A DNA stretch of 64,000 nt from Acorus gramineus (taxonomy: Eukaryota > Streptophyta > Magnoliopsida > Acorales > Acoraceae): assembly GCA_030737835.1 (NCBI GenBank), contig CM060855.1, forward strand, positions 8,967,434 through 9,031,433. The letters run 5' to 3'. Numbering within the stretch: position 1 is the first letter of the stretch; each line of letters begins with the position of its first letter. A program made the translations under genes and the position numbers. The notes under the pieces were generated by a model. The model was not told the origin of the DNA. It worked only from the letters and a program-made list of their open reading frames with translations, and searched no databases. Positions 24,293 to 34,927 of the stretch are shown in pieces.

Positions 24293-25774
24293 CATCATGA
24301 AATTTTATTTTTTTTTTGGTAATTTGGCCATGAATAATTGCTCTACATGAAACATAGCAATTTTACAAGCATTATTTCGGATTGTCAGTGTAGCGCCCTT
24401 TTCTTTGGTTATTATTGCCACCTTGGCTAATAAACAAAAATAAATCATAGGGTTAAAGGCCAACATCACATCCACTGGTTTGGAAAGGGGATGAATAGTG
24501 CGATAAGGAGTAATTGTAGGGTTATGTAAATGAGAGGATAATTTATCTCGTATAAAAAATAAACAGAATAAAATACAAATAGTTGTTTTTATTTTGAAAT
24601 GAAAATGTTAATTTTTTTGTTCCACTCAAAGACTTGAATAACACCCATCGTCACTATTTGTTTCAATTTGACAAATATAAATATGGATAAAATTGATAGA
24701 CTTTTAATCCCCTAAAATTAAGATTTATTTTCAAAGTCTTAACCCCTTGCTTTGAGGGGGTGCATGGTTAGGTGGAGTGCATACTTGCACACATTAATAA
24801 TTATCTCATTTAGTAATATATTTAGTTTTTAACTTTGTCAAAATATTAAACCAATCTGCATGTGAAATTAATTAATGGTAGAAACCCGGGAAACCAATTA
24901 ATAGGAGTAATTTATAGGCATCAAGGTGTACAAAGTACATGATAAGACGCAAAAAGATTATATGGAATGCCAAGGAAAGCTAAAATAAAACATAAGCAAA
25001 TCGCATAGTTATTTTGAATTAATTAAATAATTAATTATACTGAATTTAGTGGAATATTTAGTCAGATAAAAAACAAATTATCCAAAGATATATGTTAGAT
25101 TATGATTCTACCAATATAAATAATATATGGTTAACTGTTTTAGAAACTATTATTTTAGTAAAACAAAAATCTGTTTCGACATGAATTATTTCGCACGCTA
25201 TATTATCTTTGCCAAATAATACACTGCACTAATTAATTTAATCTTTAATATTTCAATACCACTTAAAGACAATTCATATGGTAACTAATGAAACATATAT
25301 CAATTTATAAATTTTCATTTTCTATTGGTGATGATGAACTTCCAATTGAATTCAGAATCACAAAATATACCAATCAATTGAAGATAAAAATGAAATTTAA
25401 ATATAAGATAGCTTGTGTAAACCACTACAACTTAAATATACCCCCATCACCCCCATCACATGCATTGGACAAAGGATGCTCATTTAGACCATTGTCGTCG
25501 GATCTAGGTCAGATGATGATGATATCAATAATATTTGAGCTTGCAAAATTATTGTTAAATATTACTTCAAATTTTCATAAGAAGATTCTTATATAACACT
25601 TGCAGGCAGTATCAGGTTATTACTTTTATTTTTCTATTTCATTTTTTGTATTTATTGATTATAATGTCAACACATTATAAGATCAGAGCGCATGCACCTG
25701 TAAACATCACTCTCCACTGGCATTGCAGGGATAAGTTATAATATTCTTTTTCAACAAATCCAAACCCTAGAAAT
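24293..25774. other. Intergenic, no gene seen
   Basis: AT-rich; a possible decayed MITE lies at 24480-24690. The 102-codon frame at 25288-25596 has no recognisable domain and AT-biased composition, so it is not called a gene. Confidence 0.45.
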
Positions 25775-25785
25775 AGAGAGAGAGC

Positions 25786-25814
<29 letters not shown>
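25775..25814. repeat. (AG)n microsatellite, interrupted
   Basis: Two AG tracts separated by 'ctag'. Confidence 0.9.
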
Positions 25815-25820
<6 letters not shown>

Positions 25821-27124
25821 ACACGGGATAAAATTTAATAGAACAAAGTGGAAACCAGAGCAGAATTTGAATTCATGCAGATGTGAGGATGTATATAACC
25901 CAGATAAATTGTTCCAATGTGGCGGATCCTTATTGGAAAGTTTTACATGATCACGAGGTACGTATATATTTGATTGATTGGTTTTGTTAGTCACTTGGGC
26001 ATACATAAAATATACATATGAACAATCTGTGCATATTTAATTATATACACACAGTTTTTTTTTTAAAAAAAGATTGATACATGATGTTAAGACAACCTAT
26101 AACACGTTGTCAAATTTTCTCTAAAATATAGTGGATCGTATAGTCTCCAAACAAAACATGAATATAGATAATATGGATATCATGGTCACCAACCTTGCTT
26201 TGTCAAGTTGAAGAGGACAAAAAAAAAAATGCAGTCTCGGGAAGTCGCAAAAATATTCAATTGAGATTATTTTTAAGCGTTTACATTGCACTATTTTATG
26301 TTTGCAAGTAGGGTTATATTTTTCAAGCCTCCATATATATATGACGACCTGTTTAGGACATGTAATATTTGTATGGGAAATTATGTTAGGGTTGTTCTAG
26401 GGTTTATGTTTCGCTATTGTTAGAGAACCAAGTGGCCTAATGTTATTCTTGAATAATTACGTAGAGAATATTATTCTGTTAACAAACAAAAAAAAAAGAA
26501 TAACAAAACTTTCCAAGGATTGTTTTGCTTCATTTGTACTAAAGTTCAACTAGTTCTGTATACGCATTCTTCTCCAACATGGTCGAATGTTATTACCTTG
26601 AGATAATCAAAGGTCATAATTTTTTAATTAAGAATATCAAGCTAGTACATCTTTGGGTCTAACTCATAATTTTTTTTTAAATATATATAGCTATAGGACA
26701 TACACTTATCTTTCTCAGGAGTCATATGTATGTAATATTAATCAAGATGAGGATAGCATGGAAATATTCTGTTTGACCAATTGCATGCTCCGAAAGTGTT
26801 ATAAATTAAAATGCATGTTGTTCTTAAATTTTTCTAAAGGATCGGAATAGCTAGCTAGATGTAATTATTCGATGCAGGGATTATGCTTGTTTGATCCAAC
26901 TTGGTTTATTTCACCTGATTAATAAAATAGATTTTATTATAAACTAAAATTATAACAAGGAGATGAGGTGGAAATTTTTAGAGACTTTATTTTATAGAGG
27001 TTCACATGTAGTTAAAACATTATATTGATTTACAAAAACCTCCCAAATAATTTAAATGGGATTTATAAGAAGTTTACTACAATGTATATACAACTCGTCA
27101 TCATCAACAACTATTTGTTAACTA

Positions 27125-27262
27125 TCCACCAGTAGCCATAGCACAACGGTTATGGCTTATCGGCGTTCAATATAGGCCTTGATATCGAGTATTGACGCTG
27201 ACTTAACTCCTGTATATTTATGTGGGAGTCCTTCCAATATGTGTGTGTGTGTGTGTGTATTT
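27125..27262 (+). mobile_element. Possible tRNA-derived SINE with a (GT)n tail
   Basis: The stretch 'tagcacaacgg' fits a Pol III box A and is followed by a weak box B-like region near 27190. The sequence ends in (GT)n at 27238-27260, as some plant SINEs do. No target duplication was confirmed. Confidence 0.3.
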
Positions 27263-27897
27263 GTTAATTGTTCACCATTTCTTGAAACTCTAACAAAGCA
27301 GATGTTCATCATTTCTATATAGATAAAACAACCAGTGAATTAGCAGTACTGAAATAAGAACAACATTGAATTATGCCATGTAAAACTGAATAAAAATGCT
27401 AGAACAGAAAATAATTAATTAGAGTGCGCGCGCATGTGTGTGTAACATTCCTTGTCCACTTAATTTATTGACATAGAAAGTCATGTGTTCGACCTATCCA
27501 ATTAACCAAGTAATGCATATTTTTGGACCTATATATATACCATATAGCTTGGTTAGGAAATGAGGGTCAAGGAAAGGCATATGACTATATTAGATAAGTA
27601 GTTAAAGAACAACTTAATTATCTTTTTTGGTTACAAGGACCTAATGAAATATGTATAATTATCCTGATTTCAATTTTTTTTTTTTTAAATAATTTATTTC
27701 ATATTTTAATGATTAGAACATCTGATCCTTTTGTCCGATTTTAATAAATATGAATAATGATAAAATTTATCAGACTTATTATCTTTTATAATATTAAATT
27801 GAACAAATTTATTTTAAAATCTTATCCCCTCACAAAATTAGACCAGAATTCTCATTAATTAGCATTTTTTTATTATAGTGTGTAACTTCCAAAATAA

Positions 27898-27959
<62 letters not shown>
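27898..27959. repeat. (TA)n microsatellite, about 30 units
   Basis: A pure AT dinucleotide run of about 60 bp. The Tyr/Ile-repeat frame through it is an artefact. Confidence 0.95.
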
Positions 27960-27960
<1 letters not shown>

Positions 27961-28759
27961 TTCTTCCACTGCAAAAAATAAAATGAAAGATATTAAAAAC
28001 AGAGGCCACATAAAAGGCCATGTGTTGTATGGTTCAGGACCCAAATAAAAACACACAAGAGTACTCTGTCACCTAATAAAGGCAGGACATTAGGGACCCA
28101 AAAAGAAGGGGAGGGACTGTACTTAGCTTTTGAATTGTGACAAGCATAACACGTAAGATGTAAGCCGGCAACCTGAGATGCGTTTTTCACGGTACCCTCT
28201 GTTCATTTTTGCATTCTTTGGAAATCTAGAAAACGATGTGTGTGTGCATGTGTTTGTGTGTCATAATTTCTTCTTCTTCTTCTTTTTTCTTTCTAGCGAT
28301 GAAAACCATGGCTACTGTGCTCATGAAATGAAATGAATGAATGACTCACACAGAGACAGAGAAAGAAAGAGAGAGTGATTGGGGGGACCAAAGTTTTTCC
28401 ATTTATTATTGCTTATAATATTGTTTTCTTTCGTTTTTATTATTTCCCTCGAGCTACCACTGCAAGTCCCGATGAGGGGGGGGGGGTGTATTATAATATT
28501 GATATGCTTTGTATTTATTTTGTGTGTTTTTATTGAAGATAAGGTAAGCCCGTGATAATGGAAAAGTTAGTGAAGAAAAGGGAAAAATAACCATAATGGA
28601 TAGGGTGGAAAAGTTGATGAAAAAGGAGGGCTGATTTTAATTTTGGGGAGAAGAAATTTTTTTTAAAGAAAACCATAATAAATACGAATCCAACAACAAG
28701 ATCTTTCACTGCATGTTAGATTCCTCCTCTCCTTCTCTCTTGTTGCAGAGAACATGTCA

Positions 28760-28796
28760 CTTCTCTCTCTCTCTCTCTCTCTCTCTGTGTGAGAGA
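28760..28796. repeat. (CT)n microsatellite followed by (GT)(GA)
   Basis: CT repeats at 28760-28786 are followed by 'gtgtgagagag', which can pair with the CT tract. Confidence 0.85.
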
Positions 28797-30644
28797 GCAT
28801 ATGTTAGACTTTTATTAACAGCCAGGGAGAGCGAGGGTGCAGTGAAGCAGTTTGTGCTGATGTAAAGCTTACGAGGGTTGTTTTTGGATTGGAGCAGCAG
28901 AGTCTGAAAAAGGAGACCAGAGGACTTTCTTTTACTATATGTACAAGAACATAATTAAATTAGCTAGTATATAATTAATCATAGTAATGTGGATAAGAAC
29001 ATAATTAATTTAGGTTTATTTTTACCTTCTTGACATTATCATATCCGTGACCTTGTTGGTTCAAAAAAAAAAAAAATGTAATAAATATTCTTTAAGAGGA
29101 CAAATAGCATAGAAAGAGAGAGACAGGGAGAGACAGAGTAATAGTAGTAGTAGATCCTTTGGACGTGCATGGATGAGCTCGGCCACACGTATTCGCATGC
29201 ACACTGATTTGACCATCCATGTAAATCTAAACATCTTTAACACAGTTCATGAATATATATATATATATATATATATCAAACATCAGTTGATGAGAAATAC
29301 TGTAGTCAAGTTGTGTGGATCACCAACAGGAAACAATAGGAAACACTGGAAGACCCACAAATAGCATCTCTTGTTGAATTGTTTCCTTCTCATTCGGATA
29401 AAAATCGAAGAGAAATGAATAAAAATTAGAAACATTGGCGAAACCCAAACCGTGACGGATTCATTTATTGAAACACACCCAGTGACCGTGTCCGAAAGCA
29501 GTAGAGACAGAGAAGCGGCATAGTCGTTTTCAAGTCCCATCTCTGCTAGTTTCAACAGTACTATTTTAATTAAGAAAATTTGTTTTTGTCAGACAGTGGA
29601 TGGTTAAAATTTTGATCAGTAAATCACATTCACCTAATAAAAATATATAAGTTCTCATGAGGTTTAATATATGGAGTCATTTTCAAAGAATTAATGTGTT
29701 GTGATTCTAATGGCTAAGTGGTTTCGGTGGAGCTATTGAATTAGTCATTGTTGGACCATCTGGGAAGGCGTTCCCCCACAGGAGCAGTAGCAGCAATAGC
29801 AGTACCTGTACCTGCAGCAACAAAGGATAATACAAGAATAATACGTGTGGGGGCCTCCGGCACCGGATGCTCGACACATGTCTGTCCCGACTACCGTCCG
29901 ATCCTGGTCGGGGCCGCTACAATGGTCGGCGGGGGCGGGGGGACACGTCATTTAAGAGGGTCCACCAGAGAGAGAGAGAGAGAGAGAGATGTATGAAGCT
30001 AGCTTTGCCCTTTCTGACCCATGTCATGTGACTGTGGGTCGAAGGGAATTAAAGAGGGTTTGGTTTGATTAACGTTTTTCAGCAACATTTGAATGTTAGT
30101 GAAGAACATACAAGTCTGAAACATATAGGTTTAACTTTGACTAGTATCTCAGTTGCGCTTCTTTTTTTTTTTTTTGTTTAGTTAGGTTGAAGTGAACTCT
30201 CAAATTACATAGAAACTCTATGTTAACCAACTAGTGGTTGTCATGTAAATGGTTTAAAAGAAATTAGCGTATGCATGCACTTATTTTCTTTTTATCACAA
30301 AGGGTAACATTTTCATAGTATTATTTTTTCATTGTTCTCTTGTAAGTTTTTATTAGACAATACAAAAATTTTATGTGATTGTCTCATAAAGGATCTGAAC
30401 TCAAATTCGTCCAGCATGCAACAAAAAAATTATATTTATGTCCTCCGTGTTTTCATATTGTGAATGGGGAACTAGGAAAATGTTCCATGTAACCCTGAAT
30501 TTTATACGAATCTCATATTCATACCCAATATTAATCTTCATTTTTAATTCATCTAACACTATCATTATTGGATAGAATTAGCTTAAACTAGACAATTGGA
30601 TTGTGTGTGTGTGTAGACAATTGGCTGTGTTGAGCGGTGGCGGC

Positions 30645-30750
30645 ATCGGGGAGGGGGAGGGGGCAATTTCATGGGGTTCTGTTGGGGAGGGTGAGAGAAT
30701 GGGTTGAGTTGGGTTGGGTTAGTGTTTGGATTGGGAATTGGTTAGATGGG
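30645..30750 (+). other. G-rich tract with quadruplex potential
   Basis: Clusters of 'gggg' and 'ggg' recur ('ggggagggggaggggg', then 'ggggaggg', then 'gggttgggttggg'). There are enough G-runs in about 100 bp for intramolecular G-quadruplexes on the plus strand. It lies about 1 kb upstream of the bHLH start. Confidence 0.5.
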
Positions 30751-31463
30751 TTGGTTAGGTTTAAAAGATGGTGGACCATTCAATGCACCTTTACCCATCC
30801 GCAAATTTTAAACATGTGAGCGTCCGTCGAAAAACAGGATTGTATGTTTGTATATGTGTGTGTGTACTCACATTTCACTAGGTTATATGTTTCTTTTATA
30901 GACACATATACGCCTTTAAATGACGTATATACGTGGTTCGCACAGAACGTATGAACCGCATGTTATCATTTTATTTTATATATATATATAGGTTACCCTG
31001 CATGTTAATCTTCATTGGTATCTTACTTAGATATATCACCGGTAATTAAAGTAAATATTTTAGAATAATAAGTTAATTATTAAACCAATTAAAGATGGTG
31101 ATTGATAATTGAGATATAAGATCCACTAAAGATTGAATCCCACACCAATGTGAGAGGAGATATCTTTAAAATATCACAAAATCCATGTACTAGGCATTTC
31201 ATATGTCACATGTCAGCGAGGGAGGATCCCAACAAGCACATTGAGCCTCTTTTTCAAAAACAAAGGACACACGTATAAATACCATTTCTAGGGGGTCATA
31301 TACATAAATATGTAGAATCTGGCCTACATGCGTGCAATCGTAATTTTTTTTTTTTAAAAAAAAAAAAGCACGGTTAAAAGTGCAAGTACATGTAAAAGAT
31401 GATGTGATGAAACATTAATGTGAAAATCAAAAGAGTATCCAATATAAAATTCACCCCCTCGTG

Positions 31464-31475
31464 TTATATATATAC
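31464..31475 (+). promoter_or_regulatory. Candidate TATA box of the bHLH gene
   Basis: 'tatatatata' lies about 270 bp before the ATG. It is followed by a CT-repeat leader (31518-31540 and 31626-31641), typical of plant 5' UTRs. Confidence 0.5.
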
Positions 31476-31741
31476 AGACTTCCTGCTCTCCTTTTTGTAA
31501 GTCGGTTCCCTATAATCCTCTCTCTCTCTCTCTCTCTCTTTTATATTCTCTTCTTTATCTCCTCTCCTCTCACCCACATCACCACCTCTTCTTCTGCAGA
31601 GTTTCAGTTACAACTCAAAGTCCACTCTCTCTCTCTCTCTCATCATCTCCATAACTGATCCAAACCCAAACCTCCATTTCTTGTTGGATTCCCACCTTTT
31701 CCTCATCTGGGTATCTCTCCTTTCAATTCAAACAATCACAA

Positions 31742-32320
31742 ATGGACGTAATGGACCTCCTGAACTCTGCCACAGACGCAGAGAAGGACATGCTCATGAT
31801 GACAATGCAGATGGATCACTACAACTCCTCCTTCGACACCCACCCCCCTCCACCTCCACCCCCCACCACCACCCTCCCCCTTCCGCCGCCATCTTCGTCG
31901 TCATCATCGACGGTGGCGGCGATGAGGGAGATGATATTCAGGATAGCTGCGATGCAGCCGATCCACATAGACCCGGAGGAGGTGAAGGCGCCGAAGAGGA
32001 GGAACGTGAGGATCTCAAAAGACCCACAAAGCGTGGCGGCTCGGCACCGGAGGGAGCGCATCAGCGAGCGCATACGCATCCTCCAGAGGCTCGTCCCCGG
32101 CGGGACCAAGATGGACACCGCGTCCATGCTCGACGAGGCCATCCACTACGTCAAGTTCTTGAAGACCCAGGTCCAGTCCCTCGAACGCGCCGCCGCCGTC
32201 ACCGCCTCCAACAACGGTTACCCGGCCGGGATGAATTATGGGTCATCGGCGGCAGGGATGGGTGGGTACCACCCTGGGTTCATTGGGGGTAGTGGGAGTG
32301 GGCACATGCTTAGTTTTTAA
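31742..32320 (+). CDS. HEC1: HECATE-like bHLH transcription factor, intronless, 192 aa
   Basis: The protein has an acidic, Met-rich N-terminus, a Pro-rich stretch (35-50) and a Ser run (51-56). It then has the HECATE signature [19 protein letters not shown] (61-79) and a bHLH domain at about 94-150 ([14 protein letters not shown], then [25 protein letters not shown]). The C-terminus is Gly/Ser-rich. In subfamily VIIIb the basic region lacks the usual His and Glu that read an E-box; here Gln and Ala stand at those places, so DNA binding is expected to be atypical or through partners such as SPATULA. Arabidopsis HEC1-3 act in gynoecium and stigma development, stem-cell control and auxin/cytokinin response. 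Absence of introns fits the family. HEC1 and HEC2 cannot be told apart here, so the symbol means HEC1/HEC2-like. The frame is intact; overlapping frames on both strands are shadows. Confidence 0.92.
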   Translation: MDVMDLLNSATDAEKDMLMMTMQMDHYNSSFDTHPPPPPPPTTTLPLPPPSSSSSSTVAAMREMIFRIAAMQPIHIDPEEVKAPKRRNVRISKDPQSVAARHRRERISERIRILQRLVPGGTKMDTASMLDEAIHYVKFLKTQVQSLERAAAVTASNNGYPAGMNYGSSAAGMGGYHPGFIGGSGSGHMLSF

Positions 32321-33034
32321 AGAAAAGATAGATCTTGCTATTGTCACTACCGTCACTGTAATATGTCCTGGGCACATGCTTAATTAGTTGAGGTTTGGTT
32401 TTTTTTGGTGGTGATGATTGTGGGGATTGTTATGTAAAAAAAATGGGATGCATTTGTTATTGAAATGGACCAGAGATTGATTGGTGTTTTTGGTTTGTGA
32501 AATTGATCTTTGACACTTCTTGTTGATGTTGTTTGTTTGTTGTGTCTATGTGTAGGTGACAACCTAGGATGACTAATGGCTTACCTTCCCACGTGTTTTT
32601 TTTTAACCAACTAAATTTAGTTTTTACTGTCTGTATGTAATGTAATTTATTATTAGATGGTGTTGTTGATTCAAGGATAAAATTTGGAATCGATGCTGCA
32701 CGTGTTATGATGTTGATGCATGATTTTTGGGGAATAGGAGGTGTGGGGATCCACGTGAATGTAGCCTGACGCAGTGAAATCATTGGACGTTTATTTGGGT
32801 GATGTGGCTTTCTTTCTTCTCTCTTTTGTTTTTTTTAGGCTTATATACATTTGAATTTTTTTATATATATTTATCTAGTAAACTATTTTTATAACTAAAA
32901 GATGATTTATATATTTTTATTAAATAATTCTTTATATTTTTTATAATACAGTGTATGCGAGGCTTGAAGTATATATTATGTTGTGTAAGTGACGGAACAA
33001 ACAGAGTGTCTGAGTGCGCAGTACAAAATGTAAA
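32321..33034. other. 3' flank of the bHLH gene
   Basis: T-rich 3' UTR and intergenic sequence. The phrase 'gggcacatgctta' from the end of the coding region reappears at 32370. No gene was recognised. Confidence 0.5.
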
Positions 33035-33198
33035 TGGGCCGCACCGTCACTCGCATAGCGCGATGGTTGAGTTGCACGCTCCCCCTGCGAGAGGCCATAA
33101 GCTTGAACCCTCACAACCTTCCTGTGGGTGTATTCGTATCTAGTAAGCCTCATGTTGTCTCAGTCTCTCGTGTGGGCCTAGCTTATTACCCAAAAAAA
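33035..33198 (+). mobile_element. tRNA-derived SINE
   Basis: Box A 'tagcgcgatgg' (33056) is followed 44 bp later by the box B-like 'agcttgaaccc' (33100), a plausible internal Pol III promoter. The body ends 'ggcctagcttattacccaaa' with an A-rich tail at 33189-33198. The length (about 160 bp) fits plant SINEs. It is non-coding. Confidence 0.6.
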
Positions 33199-33279
33199 AT
33201 AAATGAGCCAAGAACAATTAAGTTGCTTGTTTGTTTCTGCGGCGAGGGATTGCATGCTGAGAAAATTTTAATTTTTTAC

Positions 33280-33553
33280 CCTTGTTACACCATATCTATT
33301 TTCAACCTCAATTTCAACCTTATATGTATCGATAGAAATCTATCGACACATATGCTCATGTTAACAAGGCATATGTTTTAAAAGAATTTTTTTACATTTT
33401 CTGTAAATGCATCAATGTAATTCATTGGAATATATGCTTTATTTTTTATAAAAGCATGTATCTCATTAGATGAGATATATTATTTTTAAAAAATTCGAAA
33501 CACGTACAGACTAGAATTGAGACTGAAAATGAGACCGGATATTGTAACACTAT
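33280..33553. mobile_element. MITE family B, copy 2
   Basis: Ends: 'gttacaccatatctattttc' on the left and, reverse-complemented, 'gttacaatatccggtctcat' on the right. The interior is collinear with 5190-5456. It is non-coding. A small perfect hairpin 'atcgatagaaatctatcgac' lies at about 33328-33347. Confidence 0.55.
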
Positions 33554-34926
33554 CCTTAATTTTAATATTTGATACTTAAATACAGTTCTAGGCTTCTAGC
33601 TAGTTTTTATTTTATTTTTATTTTATATATATCACATTTTCAAATTATGTACATTAATTAATTTAATCTTCATATAATATTGAATATATACACACTAATA
33701 TAAAGAAGGCATATATCTAATCTTGAGATTAAAAATAGGGATGGGCATAGGAAATACAAACTTATCAAAATGGCTAGGAATAGCAGGCGAGATAAAAACA
33801 AAACTAAACATATCATTTTCGTTTTCAGCAATAGCAGCTCCATGCAGGTAATTTGGGAGTGTGAGGTTTAAAATCAATCCACCGCAAGATAACTCGCAAG
33901 ACTTTTAAGGTAGCGTTTGATTACATGATTTGATAGTTTTTGTATTGGGAAGAAACTGTTTTTACAATTATCCAATTAAACAGTTTTATTCTAGCAGCTT
34001 TCTATAAACAGATTTTAGATAAATTATGTTCAAAAGTTGGGGGGTGAACTTTCTATAGAATTAGTTTTAACAATCAAATTCAATCTAAATCTAAACTCGA
34101 GTAACCCAAACCGAATTCATGTGACGTTTGGGTTAAGGGTACAGGTAACCCAAGTAAGAAATGAGAAGTGAAGAATTTAAAATTTCTATGTTAAATTTAA
34201 TTGTTTCATTTGTGAGATAAAATAAAATTTAGATGGTCCATTTTATTTTTACATAAAAATTATCATTGCTATAGTTTATCTATTTATTTTTAAATAAAAA
34301 TGTTATTCAGTTTCATTTTTTTTCATTTTTTAAGTAGAACATAAACTTTTGTTAGATTTTAATTATTTATAATTTTACATTTTTTTAAATCAAAACTAAA
34401 TCCAAATCAAATCTAGCATGTTGGATTCGTGTTCAGCTTCTCGGGTTTGAGTTTCGGGTTGAATAAAATATAAGCCGTTTTCCTCAACAGGATGAATGGA
34501 GTTTCAAAACGCACGCGTGAAAGAAGAGCCCTCACGTGTTCTTTTCCATTGATTCCCGCCTTTTCGAGCGAATCGTTCTTGAAAATATATAGTCACTATG
34601 CCTTGAACAGAGAAGGGAAATCAAAGCTTGATCAGCTGTGTATGAGAGAGCGATCTCTTCGTAGAAGGTGATTCAGAGCAAACGATGATTCACACACTTC
34701 TATGCTCCACGACAGCCCTCGAAAAGGGAGAAAAATTACATATTTATCGTCTGATGGATCATCTTCCTTTTAAATTAGGGTTCGTGTGTGAGAACAATAA
34801 CTCGTGTGTGTATGTGTGTGATCCTGTGCAGGATCAAGAGTGTGAGAGTGAGATAAAGGGGAATTATGTAAGGGGAGGGAGAAGAGTGAGAGGGAGATAG
34901 AGGGTTCTCTTGCTGAGATCAGGTTT
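33554..34926. other. Intergenic and RRM-gene leader
   Basis: AT-rich to about 34480, with a partial MITE like the one at 20352 (33908-34030). From 34490 the sequence becomes the promoter and leader of the RRM gene: an ACGTG-type word near 34531 and 'atatata' near 34584. The leader contains an upstream ATG frame of 71 codons (34685-34900) that may act as a uORF. Confidence 0.4.
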
Positions 34927-34927
34927 C

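Larger units (their letters stand above)
27960..31440. other. Distal upstream region of the bHLH gene
   Basis: No coding gene was recognised. Microsatellites: (TA)n at 29254-29276, (GA)n at 29969-29989 and GT runs near 30605 and 30858. A GC-rich patch lies at 29745-29960 and a G-rich one at 30640-30760. These may be regulatory DNA of the bHLH gene or short non-coding transcripts; nothing shows which. Confidence 0.4.

Noticed and set aside
25288-25596. 102-codon plus-strand frame
   Set aside because: AT-driven composition, no motif, no splice context.
27859-28056. Minus-strand frame with a Tyr-Ile repeat
   Set aside because: Translation of the (TA)n microsatellite.
29745-29996. GC-rich frames on both strands
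   Set aside because: Cys/Tyr-rich or Gly-rich products without family resemblance; probably non-coding.
31819-32142. 107-codon minus-strand frame
   Set aside because: Antisense shadow of the bHLH gene.
31681-32292. 203-codon plus-strand frame
   Set aside because: Shifted frame of the bHLH gene, rich in Arg/His/Pro from GC-rich codons; no domain.
34685-34900. 71-codon frame before the RRM gene
   Set aside because: Lies in the 5' leader; no domain. At most a uORF.
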